Shown piece after piece: positions 1-11,954 of a stretch of DNA of 64,000 nt. Below the pieces are notes generated by a model. The model searched no databases. It saw only the letters and a program-made list of their open reading frames with translations, and was not told where the DNA came from. The first letter of the stretch is position 1, and each line of letters opens with the position of its first letter. Source of the DNA: Nemertoderma westbladi (lineage: Eukaryota; Xenacoelomorpha; Nemertodermatida; Nemertodermatidae); contig JAUCBJ010003840.1 of NCBI GenBank assembly GCA_032718475.1, positions 1 to 64,000 of the forward strand, in the 5' to 3' direction. A program made the position numbers and the translations under genes.

Positions 1-484
1 TTTCATAATGTTTACAATTGTGAAATATAAAATTATTGATTGCCTTCCCTGATCTTGATTAAATTATTATTGATTTACAATGTTCTCATTATAGCTTTGT
101 TTCACTCGCTGGATGCGTTCGTTCATGTGAAAAAAATTCAGATCCACACTATATAATGAGGTAATTTACATACACACATGCATGTAAATAGTATGTAGTG
201 TAAATAGTAATATGTATTGTCATGTGCATGACAATAATGCAAAATTGGTACTATAAATAAAATAACTGCTTAAAATGCACCTTAAAATACTTGCTGTTTT
301 CGTTGCTGCCCAGACAAAAAAAATAATTTGTATACTGTACTATAACTACTAATCTGTTGTAACAAAAGTTGAATCGATAAGGAAGTGATGTTATTCAAAT
401 AGTTGATGTGTATCATTATCATATTGATTGGGGCCTAGAAGGCCCGATAAGGAACTGATATTTTATTTCATAAATAAACATTCA
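1..484. other. AT-rich sequence, no gene seen
   Basis: I see no credible coding exon, RNA gene or clear repeat here. The stretch is AT-rich with short open frames only. Confidence 0.5.
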
Positions 485-765
485 ACTGGTAGCGGTTACG
501 AATCCGTTCCTGGTTACAAGTCTGCATTCCCAGTTACAAATCTGTGTGTTTGGTAACAAATATGAGCACCCTGTCGCAACTCGATGTAATTCTGAGCACC
601 CTGTTTCAAAAAAGAGTTCCAGGATACAAATTGAACAGCCCAGTTACAAATCCAAGTAACCAGTAACAATTCCAAGCACACTCAGTAATAAATCTTAGTG
701 TGTCAGATCAGAGTGTCCAGATATGAATTCGAGACTCGGTTACAGATCTCAGTGCCAGTTAAGTT
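485..765. repeat. degenerate short tandem repeat (GTTACAAATC-like)
   Basis: A block in which variants of 'ggttacaaatc' recur about every 20-28 bases (for example near 500, 533, 550, 640, 665 and 735), too diverged to give a clean unit. A related piece lies near 3,690-3,720, outside the right arm of the inverted repeat described below, so both may be flanks of one old element. Confidence 0.45.
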
Positions 766-998
766 TTTATCAACATAACAAACCTTGCTCATGCCGAGCA
801 CTCACAAAGAATATATGTCTTAATAGGATCCTAACATCATTGGCTTCTATTTTATAATTATTTAAGCAAAATAGATGGATAAGAAATAGAAAAGCTGAAA
901 TCGATTTTCGCTCTTATTCGATTCTAGCAGTTGTAAGTGACCTACACAATGATTAGTAAATCAATCCGTTTTTTGAGCGGCGCAGTACTATAGGGGCT

Positions 999-1055
999 GT
1001 TACGCTGTCAGTCAGAGAGGTAACAGCCCATGGGGTAAGGATTTACCCATGGGGC
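999..1055 (+). repeat. left arm of a dispersed inverted repeat
   Basis: About 55 bases that recur in inverted orientation at 3,425-3,482. The shared core includes 'gctgtcagtcagagaggtaa' and 'ggggtaaggatttacc'. The arms enclose about 2.4 kb. They could be terminal inverted repeats of a decayed non-autonomous DNA transposon or two independent copies of a short repeat. Confidence 0.55.
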
Positions 1056-1194
1056 GCTAACTATCAGATAGTCTGATACCAACTGTCAGACAGTCTTTTT
1101 CAACTATCAGATAGATGATCGCCCAGTTACAAGTTTCCGGATAGTTGAATTTTTTAAACCCCGAGTGTTGTTGACGGAGTCTGTTACTTCCGAA

Positions 1195-1660
1195 ATCGTT
1201 GATCGTGGTGCCGGTGCCGGAATTCTGGCTTTGATTAAAAACACTGAACTGCTGAACGATGGCGGAATCTACGAAACCCGGCCGGATTCCTAATCCGAGG
1301 AGGCGACGGAGTCAATTAAACGTAACAATGAAACGATCGCGATGGACAATGGACTGATGGAGTCTATTCAATGTATAGAACGATACGATGACGGCGGAGT
1401 CTATTACAGTATTAAACACGCAACCAAAGCGATAAGATGATGGCGAAGAAATCTACAAAACAGAGAACGACAGGAAGGCGATGGAGTTTATTAAACCCAG
1501 TAAGATGGTGCATAGCGAAGCGATCGAGACGGATAACGGAGTCTATTACAGAATTAAACCTGGAACGAAGACGGTGGAATCTATAGGCCTAAACCTGGAA
1601 CAATGCGAACAAGGCTACTCTAAAGTTAGACTAGACTGGTTTGTGAGATTAACTTGCCAA
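1195..1660. repeat. degenerate roughly 50-60 bp tandem repeat
   Basis: Phrases like 'ggcggagtctattacag' and 'attaaac' come back about eight times (near 1,263, 1,303, 1,358, 1,395, 1,445, 1,482, 1,535 and 1,580) with much divergence. A 61-codon open frame at 1,481-1,666 lies in it but repeats the same phrases and is probably chance. Confidence 0.4.
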
Positions 1661-2340
1661 TACTAACTCAATACAATTTGCTTTCTTCGAATTCCTAATA
1701 ATATATTTTAATCTTAATAATAAATTATTCAATATCAATTATTTTATAAGTCTTGTCATAAAGAGCTAACTTTAGGAAGATCTGCCTTATATTTTTAGAA
1801 TTATTATAATTAATTTTGTTATGTTTATAATGAATTGTATATTTTGACAGACTACTTCATGTGCGACCGTGATAATAAAATTAAATTGTGCCGAAATATT
1901 TTCACTTACTTAACTGCAGGGGGGGGGGGGGGGGGGGGCAATCAATATTCTTCCCTCTCCAGGTGAAAATCGAAGCAAATAACAGCTTGTTTACTACTAA
2001 AATAAAACTGCATCCTGTTCTATAGGAAAAAACATTATAGGGGAAACTTTAGCAAGTTGTGTTTATTTTAGCCGATAGACAAGATTAAATGTTTACCAAG
2101 TTTGGTATAATTTAGTCAAAGATTGAATGAGTTACGATTTTAAATTATCAGTGGAGGGTGAAGGCGCTGGGCCAGGATTCAGTTAACAGATTCAGTTTTC
2201 AAACATTTAATTCAAAACTATATAAATGTTAATATAATGTTGGATTTTTTTTTGTAATAATTAACAGATGAATTATATTTTATCTAATCACATTATTAAA
2301 TAACGAAGCACAGAAATAATACTAAGATTGAATATTTAAT
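1661..2340. other. AT-rich, with a G homopolymer and an inverted copy of a dispersed repeat
   Basis: Contains a run of 20 G at 1,919-1,938. Just after it, 1,945-1,992 is an inverted copy of the dispersed repeat also found at 35,900-36,125 and 45,500-45,720 (shared 'ccctctccagg' and 'aaataacagc'). Otherwise AT-rich with no gene seen. Confidence 0.55.
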
Positions 2341-2369
2341 TGAAGGTACAGTACCGAATTGAATATTTG

Positions 2370-2935
2370 AATGGGAGAATCTTTTAGGCTCGTTAAGCCA
2401 AGGAATGCCTGTTCACCACCATGGGTGATCTTCCACAGTAAACCCTTCCACTCTGTTTCCCAAGTTGCCTTGGTTCCCAATCGACCACTGAAGGTTGAAA
2501 GCCGGGGTTGGGCTAGGCTGCAGCATTTAAAGCACTGTGCCCAAACAGTACTGCCCCATCTAGGGATCGAACATTGAATATTTGAGATTGCATAAGATAG
2601 AGTATTGAATATTGAATATCTTCGGCCGTCATCCCGTGACTGCATTGGCAACCATTTCGATTGGTTTCGGCTCTTCAGTCCCCGAATAGACCGATGGTCG
2701 GCGTGGTTGCTGTCCCCATGACTGAGGCTGCATTACCAACCAAAATTGCCATCTCCAGGCGTTGGAGCAGAAACTGGTGTGACCGCGGTTCGTGGGTGGC
2801 ACTGTGGAGACGAGCCCCGATCTCCCGGAGGAAGGTGGATGTCTCTGGACCAGTTTTTAATGCGCTCTGCCCCCCAGCAATGATGGTTTGTTGAAGGTGG
2901 CTGGGGGGCCAGTGGATCTAGTAATAATTAACGCA
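2370..2935. repeat. GC-richer block, probably repetitive, not identified
   Basis: Base composition differs from the AT-rich flanks. A box-B-like 'gttcgatccc' is present on the minus strand near 2,567-2,576, which could be a fragment of a tRNA-derived SINE, but no matching box A was found. Open frames on both strands look like chance. I cannot name it. Confidence 0.25.
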
Positions 2936-3424
2936 AAGATATGATTAGGTAGGCCTGTGATATTACTGTATTAATTTCTCAAACCAAACCTCCATTGACG
3001 TCAAATATATCAAATTTCTCAATCCATACTAATCCGTATGTAATAATGCAGTAATGTAATGCAATACTGCAATACCGGTAATGTCAATGTCCAACCAAAC
3101 AATGCGTTGAGTGTTATCGGACCAGCCTCCGAGAAATGTTAGGCTAACGGCACCTCGCTCTGTCGCATCAGTTTTTGTAGTGGCCAGGTGGTCTAGTTCC
3201 AGGCTACCAGAATCCGTTAGGCCTAGTGCATGATATAGAATCAGCACATCCTGACACCTGTGCAACTCCTGAACTCACGCGAGCATTTTACAGATGGTGG
3301 TCTAATTTATATTGTCTTGTACCGCGAAACCGTGTATTATTAACAGATGTAGGCTAAATTTCGGGTCTTGTACCGTGCACAGTACTGGTGGGCCTACACA
3401 GCTACTGCTATTTTGCCTAATACA

Positions 3425-3482
3425 GCTCCCAGAGGTAAATCCTTACCCCACAGGCTGTTACCTCTCTGACTGACAGCGCAAC
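3425..3482 (-). repeat. right arm of the dispersed inverted repeat
   Basis: Reverse complement of 999-1,055 with a few substitutions. The two arms enclose about 2.4 kb. Confidence 0.55.
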
Positions 3483-4429
3483 AGCCCTCTCTCGCGCAGT
3501 ATTCTCACATAACCTGATTCCCTCTGGGTTGACTGAGAAGGTAATTGATGTTGGCCAAGTATAAGTCAAGCCTTATTATGCAAGGGATGTACTGTACAGT
3601 AAGTATCTGTGAGGGTTGAGTGACTGGGAGATATTTTTCCAGTTGTTATCATATTTTAATTACCAGTTTTCTAGCAGTCGTAATTTGTGTTCCTGGTTAC
3701 AAATCAGTATGTTTGGTTAAATATATGAGAATAAAGGAAGGATAAAGTGATCTTTAGGTGCCGCTGTAACTATCTATACCTATAAAATTCAAATTCTCTC
3801 TCTCTGTGTTTGAACTCTTCCAAAACGGGCAGAGGGATTGCGCTGGAACTTGGCATGTGTGTATAACTTTAACCAGCGGTCGTTATAGGCCACTTTTCGA
3901 AAAGTTTAATTCACGTTCGGTACCGGTACTAAGTACCGGTACGTCAGTAGGCCTATACCGGTACCAGTACGCCAGTAGGCCTATGCTGGTAGCGGGAAAT
4001 ACCGGGTAACATGCCTCGGGTATTGCCTGCTAGTATTATATAAATGCCAGATATTTCAAGTTAACCAAAAATTGTAAATGTGGACAAATCCATAATACAA
4101 TTAAACAGGCCTTCTTCAGTGGCTCTGGTACCTAATGAACGTAACTACGGAAACTACAACACGACTGGACTGAGCAACAGCAGAACAAATAGTACCGGTA
4201 TCATATAAAATGCTGAACAATACAGTATGTTATGTCAGGACCAATTACAAAGTTTGTGTACTTGTTATTAAATGCTAACTACTGTAAGATCTAAAGGGGG
4301 TTGGTAGTTAGAATTTTTTGTACGTGTATTGAAATGTAAAAGAAATGCTAACTACTGCATAAAATATCAAAATATAGGAAAGAATTGCTAACTACTGTAT
4401 AAATTGCTTTAGTTTAATTTTAGTTTCCC

Positions 4430-4770
4430 ATCCTTTGTCGTGGGGCCTACTGTACTGGCGATTAAGTGTAGGTTTTTCCCGTCTGATGAGCTATTTTTCC
4501 CTGATTTTCCGGTCCGCCCAGTCCCTGCATCTGTATCTTAAACAATTCTGAAGGGTCCTCTGGTAGTTCTTGCACCCTGGATGTTTATCGAGGAAGTGTT
4601 CCCCTATTGCCTTCCGGTTGCCATTACGTACTGAGATGCGGTGTTTCATCATGCGGTCCCTAATCCGCCCATGCTCTCCCCTATATAATTTTCCGTGATT
4701 CCTCTACTCCCACATATCGTACATATTATTTCATACATATGTTTAACACGTACACAAACAAGTACATATT
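4430..4770 (-). pseudogene. Penelope-like element GIY-YIG endonuclease fragment, copy 1
   Basis: Minus-strand sequence homologous to 6,000-6,340, where a GIY-YIG endonuclease reading frame is readable. Here single-base indels break the frame (for example near 4,545 and 4,668). The domain normally forms the C-terminal part of Penelope-like reverse transcriptases. Confidence 0.6.
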
Positions 4771-5328
4771 ATTGGTAGTGCAAAGATAGACCCTGATTTA
4801 GCCTTAGAGAAGATTAAGGAAGCTGGTGCAGCTGACGGGGAATACATGAAATTGTTTGACCTAGTAACTAAGGCTGCATTTCCAATCGAGAAATACATGT
4901 TAGACTTAGAATTAAGGCCATACTGGGCTGTTCGGGACGGCCTATTGGCTTATGATGGTATGGTCCTATATGGCAGTCGCATCGTAGTTCCGAAGCAGAT
5001 GCGTCACAAGATACTACTTGGGCTCCATGCCGCACACCAAGGACAGGAAAGAGCTCTTCAGCGCGCAAGGGAGTGCGTGTTTTGGCCTGGGCTTACAAAT
5101 GATGTGGCCAACCAGGTTCGCAGTTGCCCAGAATGTGAAACCCATAAAGTAAGTTACCGACAAGAGCCATTTATCCACGACATAAGACCAGTGTTTGCAG
5201 GTGAGGCTATATCCGCAGATTTATTTTTTTATGCGGGAGGTCAGTACTTAGTCATTACGGATAAATACTCTGGTTGGCCCGAAGTATACCCATGCGGGAA
5301 AAGAGGGGTGAACACATCACATACAATC
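4771..5328 (+). pseudogene. Ty3/gypsy integrase fragment, copy 1
   Basis: Open frame from about 4,846 encoding the H-H-C-C zinc-binding region (HAAHQG, CPECETHK) and the start of the retroviral-type integrase catalytic core (first Asp in 'SADLFF'). The frame leaves the element at 5,328, where the second copy of the tandem duplication starts, so it is truncated before the rest of the catalytic triad. Not functional. Confidence 0.85.
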
Positions 5329-5332
5329 ATCA

Positions 5333-6898
5333 CCTATAAAAATCAAATTCTCTCTCTCTGTGTTCGAACTCCTCCAAAACGGGCAGAGGAATTGCGCTGG
5401 AACTTGGCATGTGTGTATAACTTTAACCAGCGGTCGTTATAGTCCACTTTTCGAAAAGTTTAATTCACGTTCGGTACCGGTACTAAGTACCGGTACGTCA
5501 GTAGGCCTATACCGGTACCAGTACGCCAGTAGGCCTATGCCGGTAGCGGGAAATACCGGGTAACATGCCTCGGGTATTGCCTGCTAGTATTATATAAATG
5601 CCAGATATTTCAAGTTAACCAAAAATTGTAAATGTGGACAAATCCATAATACAATTAATCAGGCCTTCTTCAGTGGCTCTGGTACCTAATGAACGTAACT
5701 ACGGAAACTACAACACGACTGGACACTGGACTGAGCAACAGCAGAACAAATAGTACCGGTATCATATAAAATGCTGAACAATACAGTATGTTATGTCAGG
5801 ACGAATTACCAATTACAAAGTTTGTGTACTTGTTATTAAATGCTAACTACTGTAAGATCTAAAGGGGGTTGCTAGTTAGAATTTTTTGTACGTGTATTGA
5901 AATGTAAAAGAAATGCTAACTACTGCATAAAATATGAAAATATAGGAAATAATTGCTAACTACTGTATAAATTGCTTTAGTTTAAGTTTAGTTTCCCATC
6001 CTTTGTCGTGGGGCCTACTGTACTGGCGATTAAGTGTAGGTTTTTCCCGTCTGATGAGCTATTTTTCCCTGATTTTCCGGTCCGCCCAGTCCCTGCATCT
6101 GTATCTTAAAACAATTCTGAAGGGTCCTCTGGTAGTTCTTGCACCCTGGATGTTTATCTAGGAAGTGTTCCCATATTGCCTTCCGGTTGCCATTACGTAC
6201 TGAGATGCGGTGTTTCATCATGCGGTCCCTAATCCGCCCCATGCTCTCCCCTATGTAATTTTCCGTGATTCCTCTACTCCCACATATCGTACATATTATT
6301 TCATACATATGTTTAACACGTACACAAACACGTACATAATATTGGTAGTGCAAAGATAGACCCTGATTTAGCCTTAGAGAAGATTAAGGAAGCTGGTGCA
6401 GCTGACGGGGAATGCATGAAATTGTTTGACCTAGTAACTAAGGCTGCATTTCCAATCGAGAAATACATGTTAGACTTAGAATTAAGGCCATACTGGGCTG
6501 TTCGGGACGGCCTATCGGCTTATGATGGTATGGTCCTATATGGCAGTCGCATCGTAGTTCCGAAGCAGATGCGTCACAAGATACTACTTGGGCTCCATGC
6601 CGCACACCAAGGACAGGAAAGAGCTCTTCAGCGCGCAAGGGAGTGCGTGTTTTGGCCTGGGCTTACAAATGATGTGGCCAACCAGGTTCGCAGTTTCCCA
6701 GAATGTGAAACCCATAAAGTAAGTTACCGACAAGAGCCATTTATCCACGACATAAGACCAGAGTTTGCAGGTGAGGCTATATCCGCAGATTTATTTTTTT
6801 ATGCAGGAGGTCAGTACTTAGTCATTACGGATAAATACTCTGGTTGGCCCGAAGTAAACCCATGCGGGAAAAGAGGGGTGAACACATCACATACAATC
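5333..6898 (+). repeat. tandem segmental duplication, copy 2
   Basis: Second copy of 3,779-5,328. Beyond 6,898 the gypsy sequence continues without a break, so this copy keeps the original arrangement and copy 1 is the derived, truncated one. Confidence 0.85.
6000..6340 (-). pseudogene. Penelope-like element GIY-YIG endonuclease fragment, copy 2
   Basis: Minus-strand frame of about 107 codons with 'ICTICGSRG', the 'YIGES' core and 'RIRDRMMKHR', the signature of GIY-YIG nucleases attached to Penelope-like reverse transcriptases. It ends where the gypsy sequence starts (about 6,341); the reverse-transcriptase part of a Penelope-like element on the same strand lies beyond the gypsy remnant at 8,180-9,800. 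The simplest reading is that a gypsy element inserted into a Penelope-like element. Confidence 0.75.
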
Positions 6899-8174
6899 GG
6901 CCATTTGGTGTCATGGATTAAGGAATTTGGTTTTCTACGACGTCTAACTACAGACAATGGCTCGCAATTTTCGTCCAACGAGTTTGCGACCTTCTGCTCA
7001 GACAATAACATAAACCATGACCCTTCGTCCCCTCCCCACCACCAGGCTAATAGTTATGGTGAGGCGGCTGTGAAGAGTATGAAGGATATGTTAATAAAGG
7101 TGAGCCCATCAGGTGACAACCACAATCAATGTCGCCATTGCTATGTTAGAATATCGCAACACACCTCGAAAAGATGGCCTCAGCCCAACCCAATGGCGAC
7201 TAGGACACCATACTCGGACAACATTGCCTATGACCAACTATGCCAGGATAACGGAAACGCAACGTGGAGCAGCTGAATCTAAAGTGTCAATCATTCGTAA
7301 TAACGCTTCCCGCCTGAATGACCGTGGGTCTCATGTTTTGTCTGTTCTCCAGTCAGGCGAGCATGTTCGGATACAAAACCCTCGATCAAATAAATGGGAC
7401 ACAATGGCAACAGTTGTTCGCGGTAATGAACGAAACCGAAGTTATTTCGTCCGTACAGATTATGGGTCAACACTTTGGCGAAATAGGCGATTCCTTCGGC
7501 CTGTATTCCAAGCGGATACCCCTACCACATCGGATAGTCATGTTGCTCCCACACCAATACCACAAAGTTCGCCTACAGTAGATCAGGATGGCTGGTCTGT
7601 GGTGCAACCACGTCGAGGGACCCGTTCTCGTGGTGTGACAAAATTATTTGGTGTGACACCCCAAGGGGGGGAGGGGGTTTAAGGGGGGCATGTGGTATCA
7701 TACTAATTAGTTTGGTATTATGTGTTAAATGAACTAAATGAACTACTAACTGTATGTATCTGGTGGTGGTTATACTGTACTATAGGTTAACAGCTGTTGG
7801 ATCCTATTCAAGAGGCGATTGATATACAGTGTTTGGGTGATGGGGTTTGGCTTGTATTATTATTTTTATATGTTTATTGATTATATTGGATAAGTAAAAC
7901 ATTTTCCAGTTCGTAATAATACATAATAATACGCGGTCATGTTTATAAGTTTACTGTGCTACTATTTCTTACTAAGTATGATGTATGTACTAGCGTCTCG
8001 TGCTTCGCCTTAATATATTTTTCCTACATATTAATTGATGTTACTTGTGGTTTATCGTGCTTGTATGTATTGTGTATGTTATGTATTAATAATTAGTCGA
8101 CTGTTTTACTATGGGCGTATGTTAGCCTGGATTAAAGAATATTAAAAAAAAAAATAAAAATTTCGTACACTACA
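6341..8174 (+). mobile_element. Ty3/gypsy retrotransposon remnant, 5'-truncated, with 3' LTR
   Basis: Pol end of a Ty3/gypsy element. From 6,416 one frame encodes the zinc-binding region and integrase core; near 7,110-7,276 the coding continues in another frame (to 7,682), so a frameshift disables it. Gag, protease, reverse transcriptase and RNase H are absent. A purine-rich tract (7,680-7,688) precedes an LTR-like block. Family is clear from integrase motifs; the element cannot move by itself. Confidence 0.88.
7691..8174 (+). repeat. probable 3' LTR of the gypsy element
   Basis: Begins TGTGG right after the purine tract 'aagggggg' and ends ...CACTACA, the usual TG..CA borders. Length about 484 bases. 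'aataaaaa' near 8,153 could serve as polyadenylation signal. No 5' LTR is present for comparison, so borders are inferred. Confidence 0.65.
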
Positions 8175-8179
8175 TTGCG

Positions 8180-9800
8180 TTATGTACATGTACAATTCAT
8201 GATGCCGTACCGGCAACAGTAACACTCCACGCTCGGAGGGAAGGGCACTTATCTTGAGAAAGGATAGCCCTAACTAAAATTTCCTTCAGTTTAGGGCCGT
8301 GGGTAGTCACTAATCTAATGCGGGGGCGTAGTGGTGAGGGGCGAATAATACCCTGGATATGCCGTCGTAGTTGTTCACCCACGAATGGTATGATTAATGG
8401 GACCTGGGAATGGTTAGGACCTCTGTGTAGGGGATCTGGGCACTGGGGTGCCGGATTCTATATTGTTGATAAGTTTATTGATAGTATGCGTCGGGTAGTC
8501 GTTTTGTAGTAGTATGTTACGTACTTTGTGTAGGATGCGCGTGCGTCCTTCCATAGTTGAACTATTCCTAAAAGCCCTTTGTATGAATGCCCTGGCAGTG
8601 CTGATAATGCAAGACCGTGAGTGGCTACTATGGAAATTGAACATAATGCCTAAATTACTGGGTTTTATATAAAGTTCGAAGTCTATACGTCCAGATGAAT
8701 TAACTGTAGTCAAGAAATCTAAGAATTGGATACACGAATACGATTTTTCCATTGTGTATTTAAGTGAGTCATGGCATTAATTTAAATATGCGAGGAATTT
8801 CTCGAGTTTTTCCTCCCCATATTGCCATACTGACCACCCATCGTCTAAATATCTAAACCATCAGAAGACCGACAGTGGATAGTCGTCTAGGTAACTACTA
8901 CTTTCCTTCACATGTATATAAATAATGGTGAAAGGAGCCGCGGATCTATCCCCCATACCCTACCCAGCCCATCGTTCTGTTTATAAAATTGCCCATTGAA
9001 TCGAAAAAAATGAAAATTTCATATGTGTCTGTAGAAGTCCATAAAAGTCTGTGATATCCAACCCATACATATTAATGTCCGTCTTATGTTCTTTTACAAA
9101 CCCTGTGACCACCTCTACATGTATAGTGGTATACCCTCCCTCACTGGTATATTAGTGTGCATCGATATAGTGTCTAAACTAAAAAGAATATCCCCTGGTT
9201 CTAGAGGTTCTATATTATTCACACGTCCCATAAAGTCTGTTGAGTTTTTAAGGCGTTCTGGAACGAACTGTGCGGCTTCTGACAGGATCCTGCTGGTCAA
9301 CCACGCCGGTTTCTCCCCCGCTGATCCCGATCTAGACGATATAGGTATCATTGGAGCTCCAGCCTTATGGGTTTTCGGTGTACCATAGAGTTCCGGAACC
9401 TTGGGAAATGCTCCTAAGCGTCGACCCTATTGTGTGAAGTTATTTACGACTGAAAATACTTTTAATACCCCCATTTGGTTAATACCTCCCTTTATTGTTG
9501 GGGTTATTTGGAAGTGCCGTATAGGCGTGAGTGTCCGTAATGATGTCATTCGTCATCTTCTAAATGTAGCCAGCCCTTTCCATCACAGCAAATCCCCCGC
9601 TTTTATCGGTCTTTTTAATAATAATGTCTTTGGATTTCGATAGTTCCTTAAGTACTCTACGTTCTAGTGTAAGAAGGTTGTTTCGGGTACGTGTGTTACT
9701 GTTTATGTTATGTTTGTGCTGCTCTACCGTGGCTTTAAACGTCCTCCCCAGTTCCTCCAGATCACGTTCCATATCGGGGCCGAGGCCATCCTCTATATAT
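8180..9800 (-). pseudogene. Penelope-like retroelement, reverse-transcriptase remnant
   Basis: Minus-strand pieces in shifted frames carry, in order, a lysine-rich 'KDIIIKKTDKSGG' motif near 9,640, a 'SLDTISMHTNIPV' motif near 9,150, 'ILLQNDYPTHTINK' near 8,490 and 'HGPKLKEILVRAIL' near 8,290. This order matches Penelope-like reverse transcriptases. Several frameshifts and stops break it. Its GIY-YIG part is found at 6,000-6,340, separated by the gypsy remnant. Confidence 0.78.
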
Positions 9801-9990
9801 AGGCTATACATATATATATATAAGTTTATTATTGACAAGAAGATAATATGTTGTAAATTAACAATAATAATACACCAAGAACACAGTAAAACACCAATCA
9901 CATAATTAATATAATCAAGCACTTCCTGTCCAAATTTATAGTTACATAGGTAAATATAAAAACACAAATACACAAATAGGCCTCTATAAT

Positions 9991-11696
9991 TCACTTAAAT
10001 ATTTCCTGAATTTCGAATACAAATGTACACAACTTATTTATATTGCTTTCCTTATTCATTAATTCCTGGGAATTTTTGATATTTACATATCCAAACTTTA
10101 TTCTTAGATTTTCAGTAAGGCTACAATTCAATAACACGTGTGTCTCATCTTGCACTGAGATATTATCGCATAGGCATTCACGCTCACTAGGTGGCGTGCG
10201 GCTCCATCGACCTCTTTCACTACGGAGGTTGTGCGATATCAGTCGCAATCCGGTCAACGGGACTCTCCTAAAATCTGGCAAAAATAATTGCCGACTGGTT
10301 TTGTACATCGTATGAACGGTAAGATCCGGATTTATTATTGTTTTGTAAATCTCAACTTTTCTTCGTGTCTGAGATTTATTTATTACACGAATCTTCACTG
10401 ATTTAATAGAAAAATCATTAATGTTGATTTGTAATCGAATTTTGTAGTAATTTAAAACCAGCACAGTTATGGGTTTCACATAAGGCAAAAAAAAAGCAAA
10501 AAGCAAACAGTCGGCCGAAGCCGGAGGCGACCCGAAGGCTCCTCTTTCGATAGCTTCTACCCGAGGGTAGGGGTGGGCGCTACTCCTATCCCAAGATTTG
10601 CTCCCAGTTATTTAACTGGTACTGGGTAATAACTGTTATGGTAATGATCATCATTTACACCTAAGTACTAGCTAGACCATACATTTTTTCTGTGCACGTA
10701 TAACTATCTCAGTTGTCGGCTGTAAGTCTAATTCTACAAACACAGGTCATTTGGTGTACTTATACGTACTACCAATAATGCTTTAATGGCTTTTATATAA
10801 AGTTTATCAATTGCCTTAAAACTTCTTGTTAACCAGGACTCGCACCCATACAATAATGAGGCAGAGAAACATGCCTCAAAAACTTTCAGTTTTAAATATA
10901 ACGGCATTGCACAATTACTTCTACAAAATATAATAAATTTGTTCATAGAATCAGCACATTTTTTAGCATGTAAAGATGATAGGACCGTTTTCATGTTCCC
11001 GTCCTCACTAAAAGGTGCACCGAGATAAATATATTCAGTACAATGTAAAATAGTCGTTTCACTCACTAAAATCGGTTTTCGATCACCTTCGTTACCGGTA
11101 CCATTGGTAACGAAAAATGTCGTCTTTTTTTTTATTGATAACCATTTCAAATTATCTACAGTACTGGTCCACTATTAAAAACTTTTCCACACATGCTTCG
11201 CGCGTAGTCGAAAGTACCACTGAGTCATCCATTAACAGGAGAACTTGTAGCACACCTAAATACCCATCAGTTGCAAAAGCCGATTTTATTTTCAGAACAA
11301 GAAAGTTTAAATATAAGCAAAACAAAGTTACACTTGTCGGGGCTCCTTGTCTAACCCCCACCGTAGACATAATTGTAGCATCCCCTAAAATGTTTTCGTA
11401 CAATTATGCATAGCTTTAACAGCATAAATGATTTTTCTACTGCAACCTGCCTTTCATAAACATTCTAATAATTTCATTCTAGGTACTAGATCGTATGCTT
11501 TATGGAAATCAGTAAAAATAATGAAAAATTTAAATCGTTTCCTAACTGCTAAAGCAATCAAACGCCTTAGCGTGACTATTTGCTCACTACAACCCCTATT
11601 ATGTTTACCACCTGCTTGACAACTAAGAACATTAGACCTGAAACGAGCTGAAACGACCACGAAACGACCTGAAACGACTACGAAACGACCACCCAA
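9991..11696 (-). pseudogene. LINE (non-LTR retrotransposon) reverse-transcriptase remnant
   Basis: Three minus-strand frames in order: 11,454-11,696 ('FIIFTDFHKAYDLVPR'), 11,152-11,403 ('VRQGAPTS', 'LMDDSVVLS', a variant of the usual xADD active site), then 10,734-11,150 ('YIYLGAPFSEDG'). 9,991-10,506 has 'GRWSRTPPSERECL..ETHVLLNC', the Cys/His tail usual after LINE reverse transcriptases. Frameshifts and a substituted active site make it inactive. Confidence 0.8.
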
Positions 11697-11869
11697 ACGA
11701 CCTAGAATGTGCTAAACCAAGGTAAACTTCTATCAAAGGAGGCCACAGCTGCACTTCTATGAACATCATCAATGTGGGTTAATGTCGCCTTTAAAACAAC
11801 AACCATCTTGAACGAGAAATTCAGACAAAATTTCTGCAAACAACTACGCAAGTAATGTAAATAAACATT

Positions 11870-11891
11870 CCCCCCCCCCCCCCCCCCCCCC
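11870..11891 (+). repeat. C homopolymer (22)
   Basis: Uninterrupted run of C, one of more than ten long G or C runs in the window. Confidence 0.9.
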
Positions 11892-11954
11892 TTACGAATC
11901 TGACAACAAGTTTTGTCGGTGAATTCTCTAACAGCAGTCGTTCGAATGCGTAAA

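Larger units (their letters stand above)
3779..5328 (+). repeat. tandem segmental duplication, copy 1
   Basis: This segment is repeated immediately downstream at 5,333-6,898 with a few percent divergence and small indels (offset 1,554-1,570). It holds a stretch full of TACCGGTA/TAGGCCTA palindromes, the end of a Penelope-like element on the minus strand, and the first part of a gypsy integrase region. Copy 1 is cut exactly where copy 2 begins; the joint carries 'cctataaaa', also found at the left end, suggesting microhomology. Confidence 0.85.

Noticed and set aside
2661-2894. 77-codon plus-strand frame in the GC-richer block
   Set aside because: Codon use and content look random; the block is more likely an old repeat.
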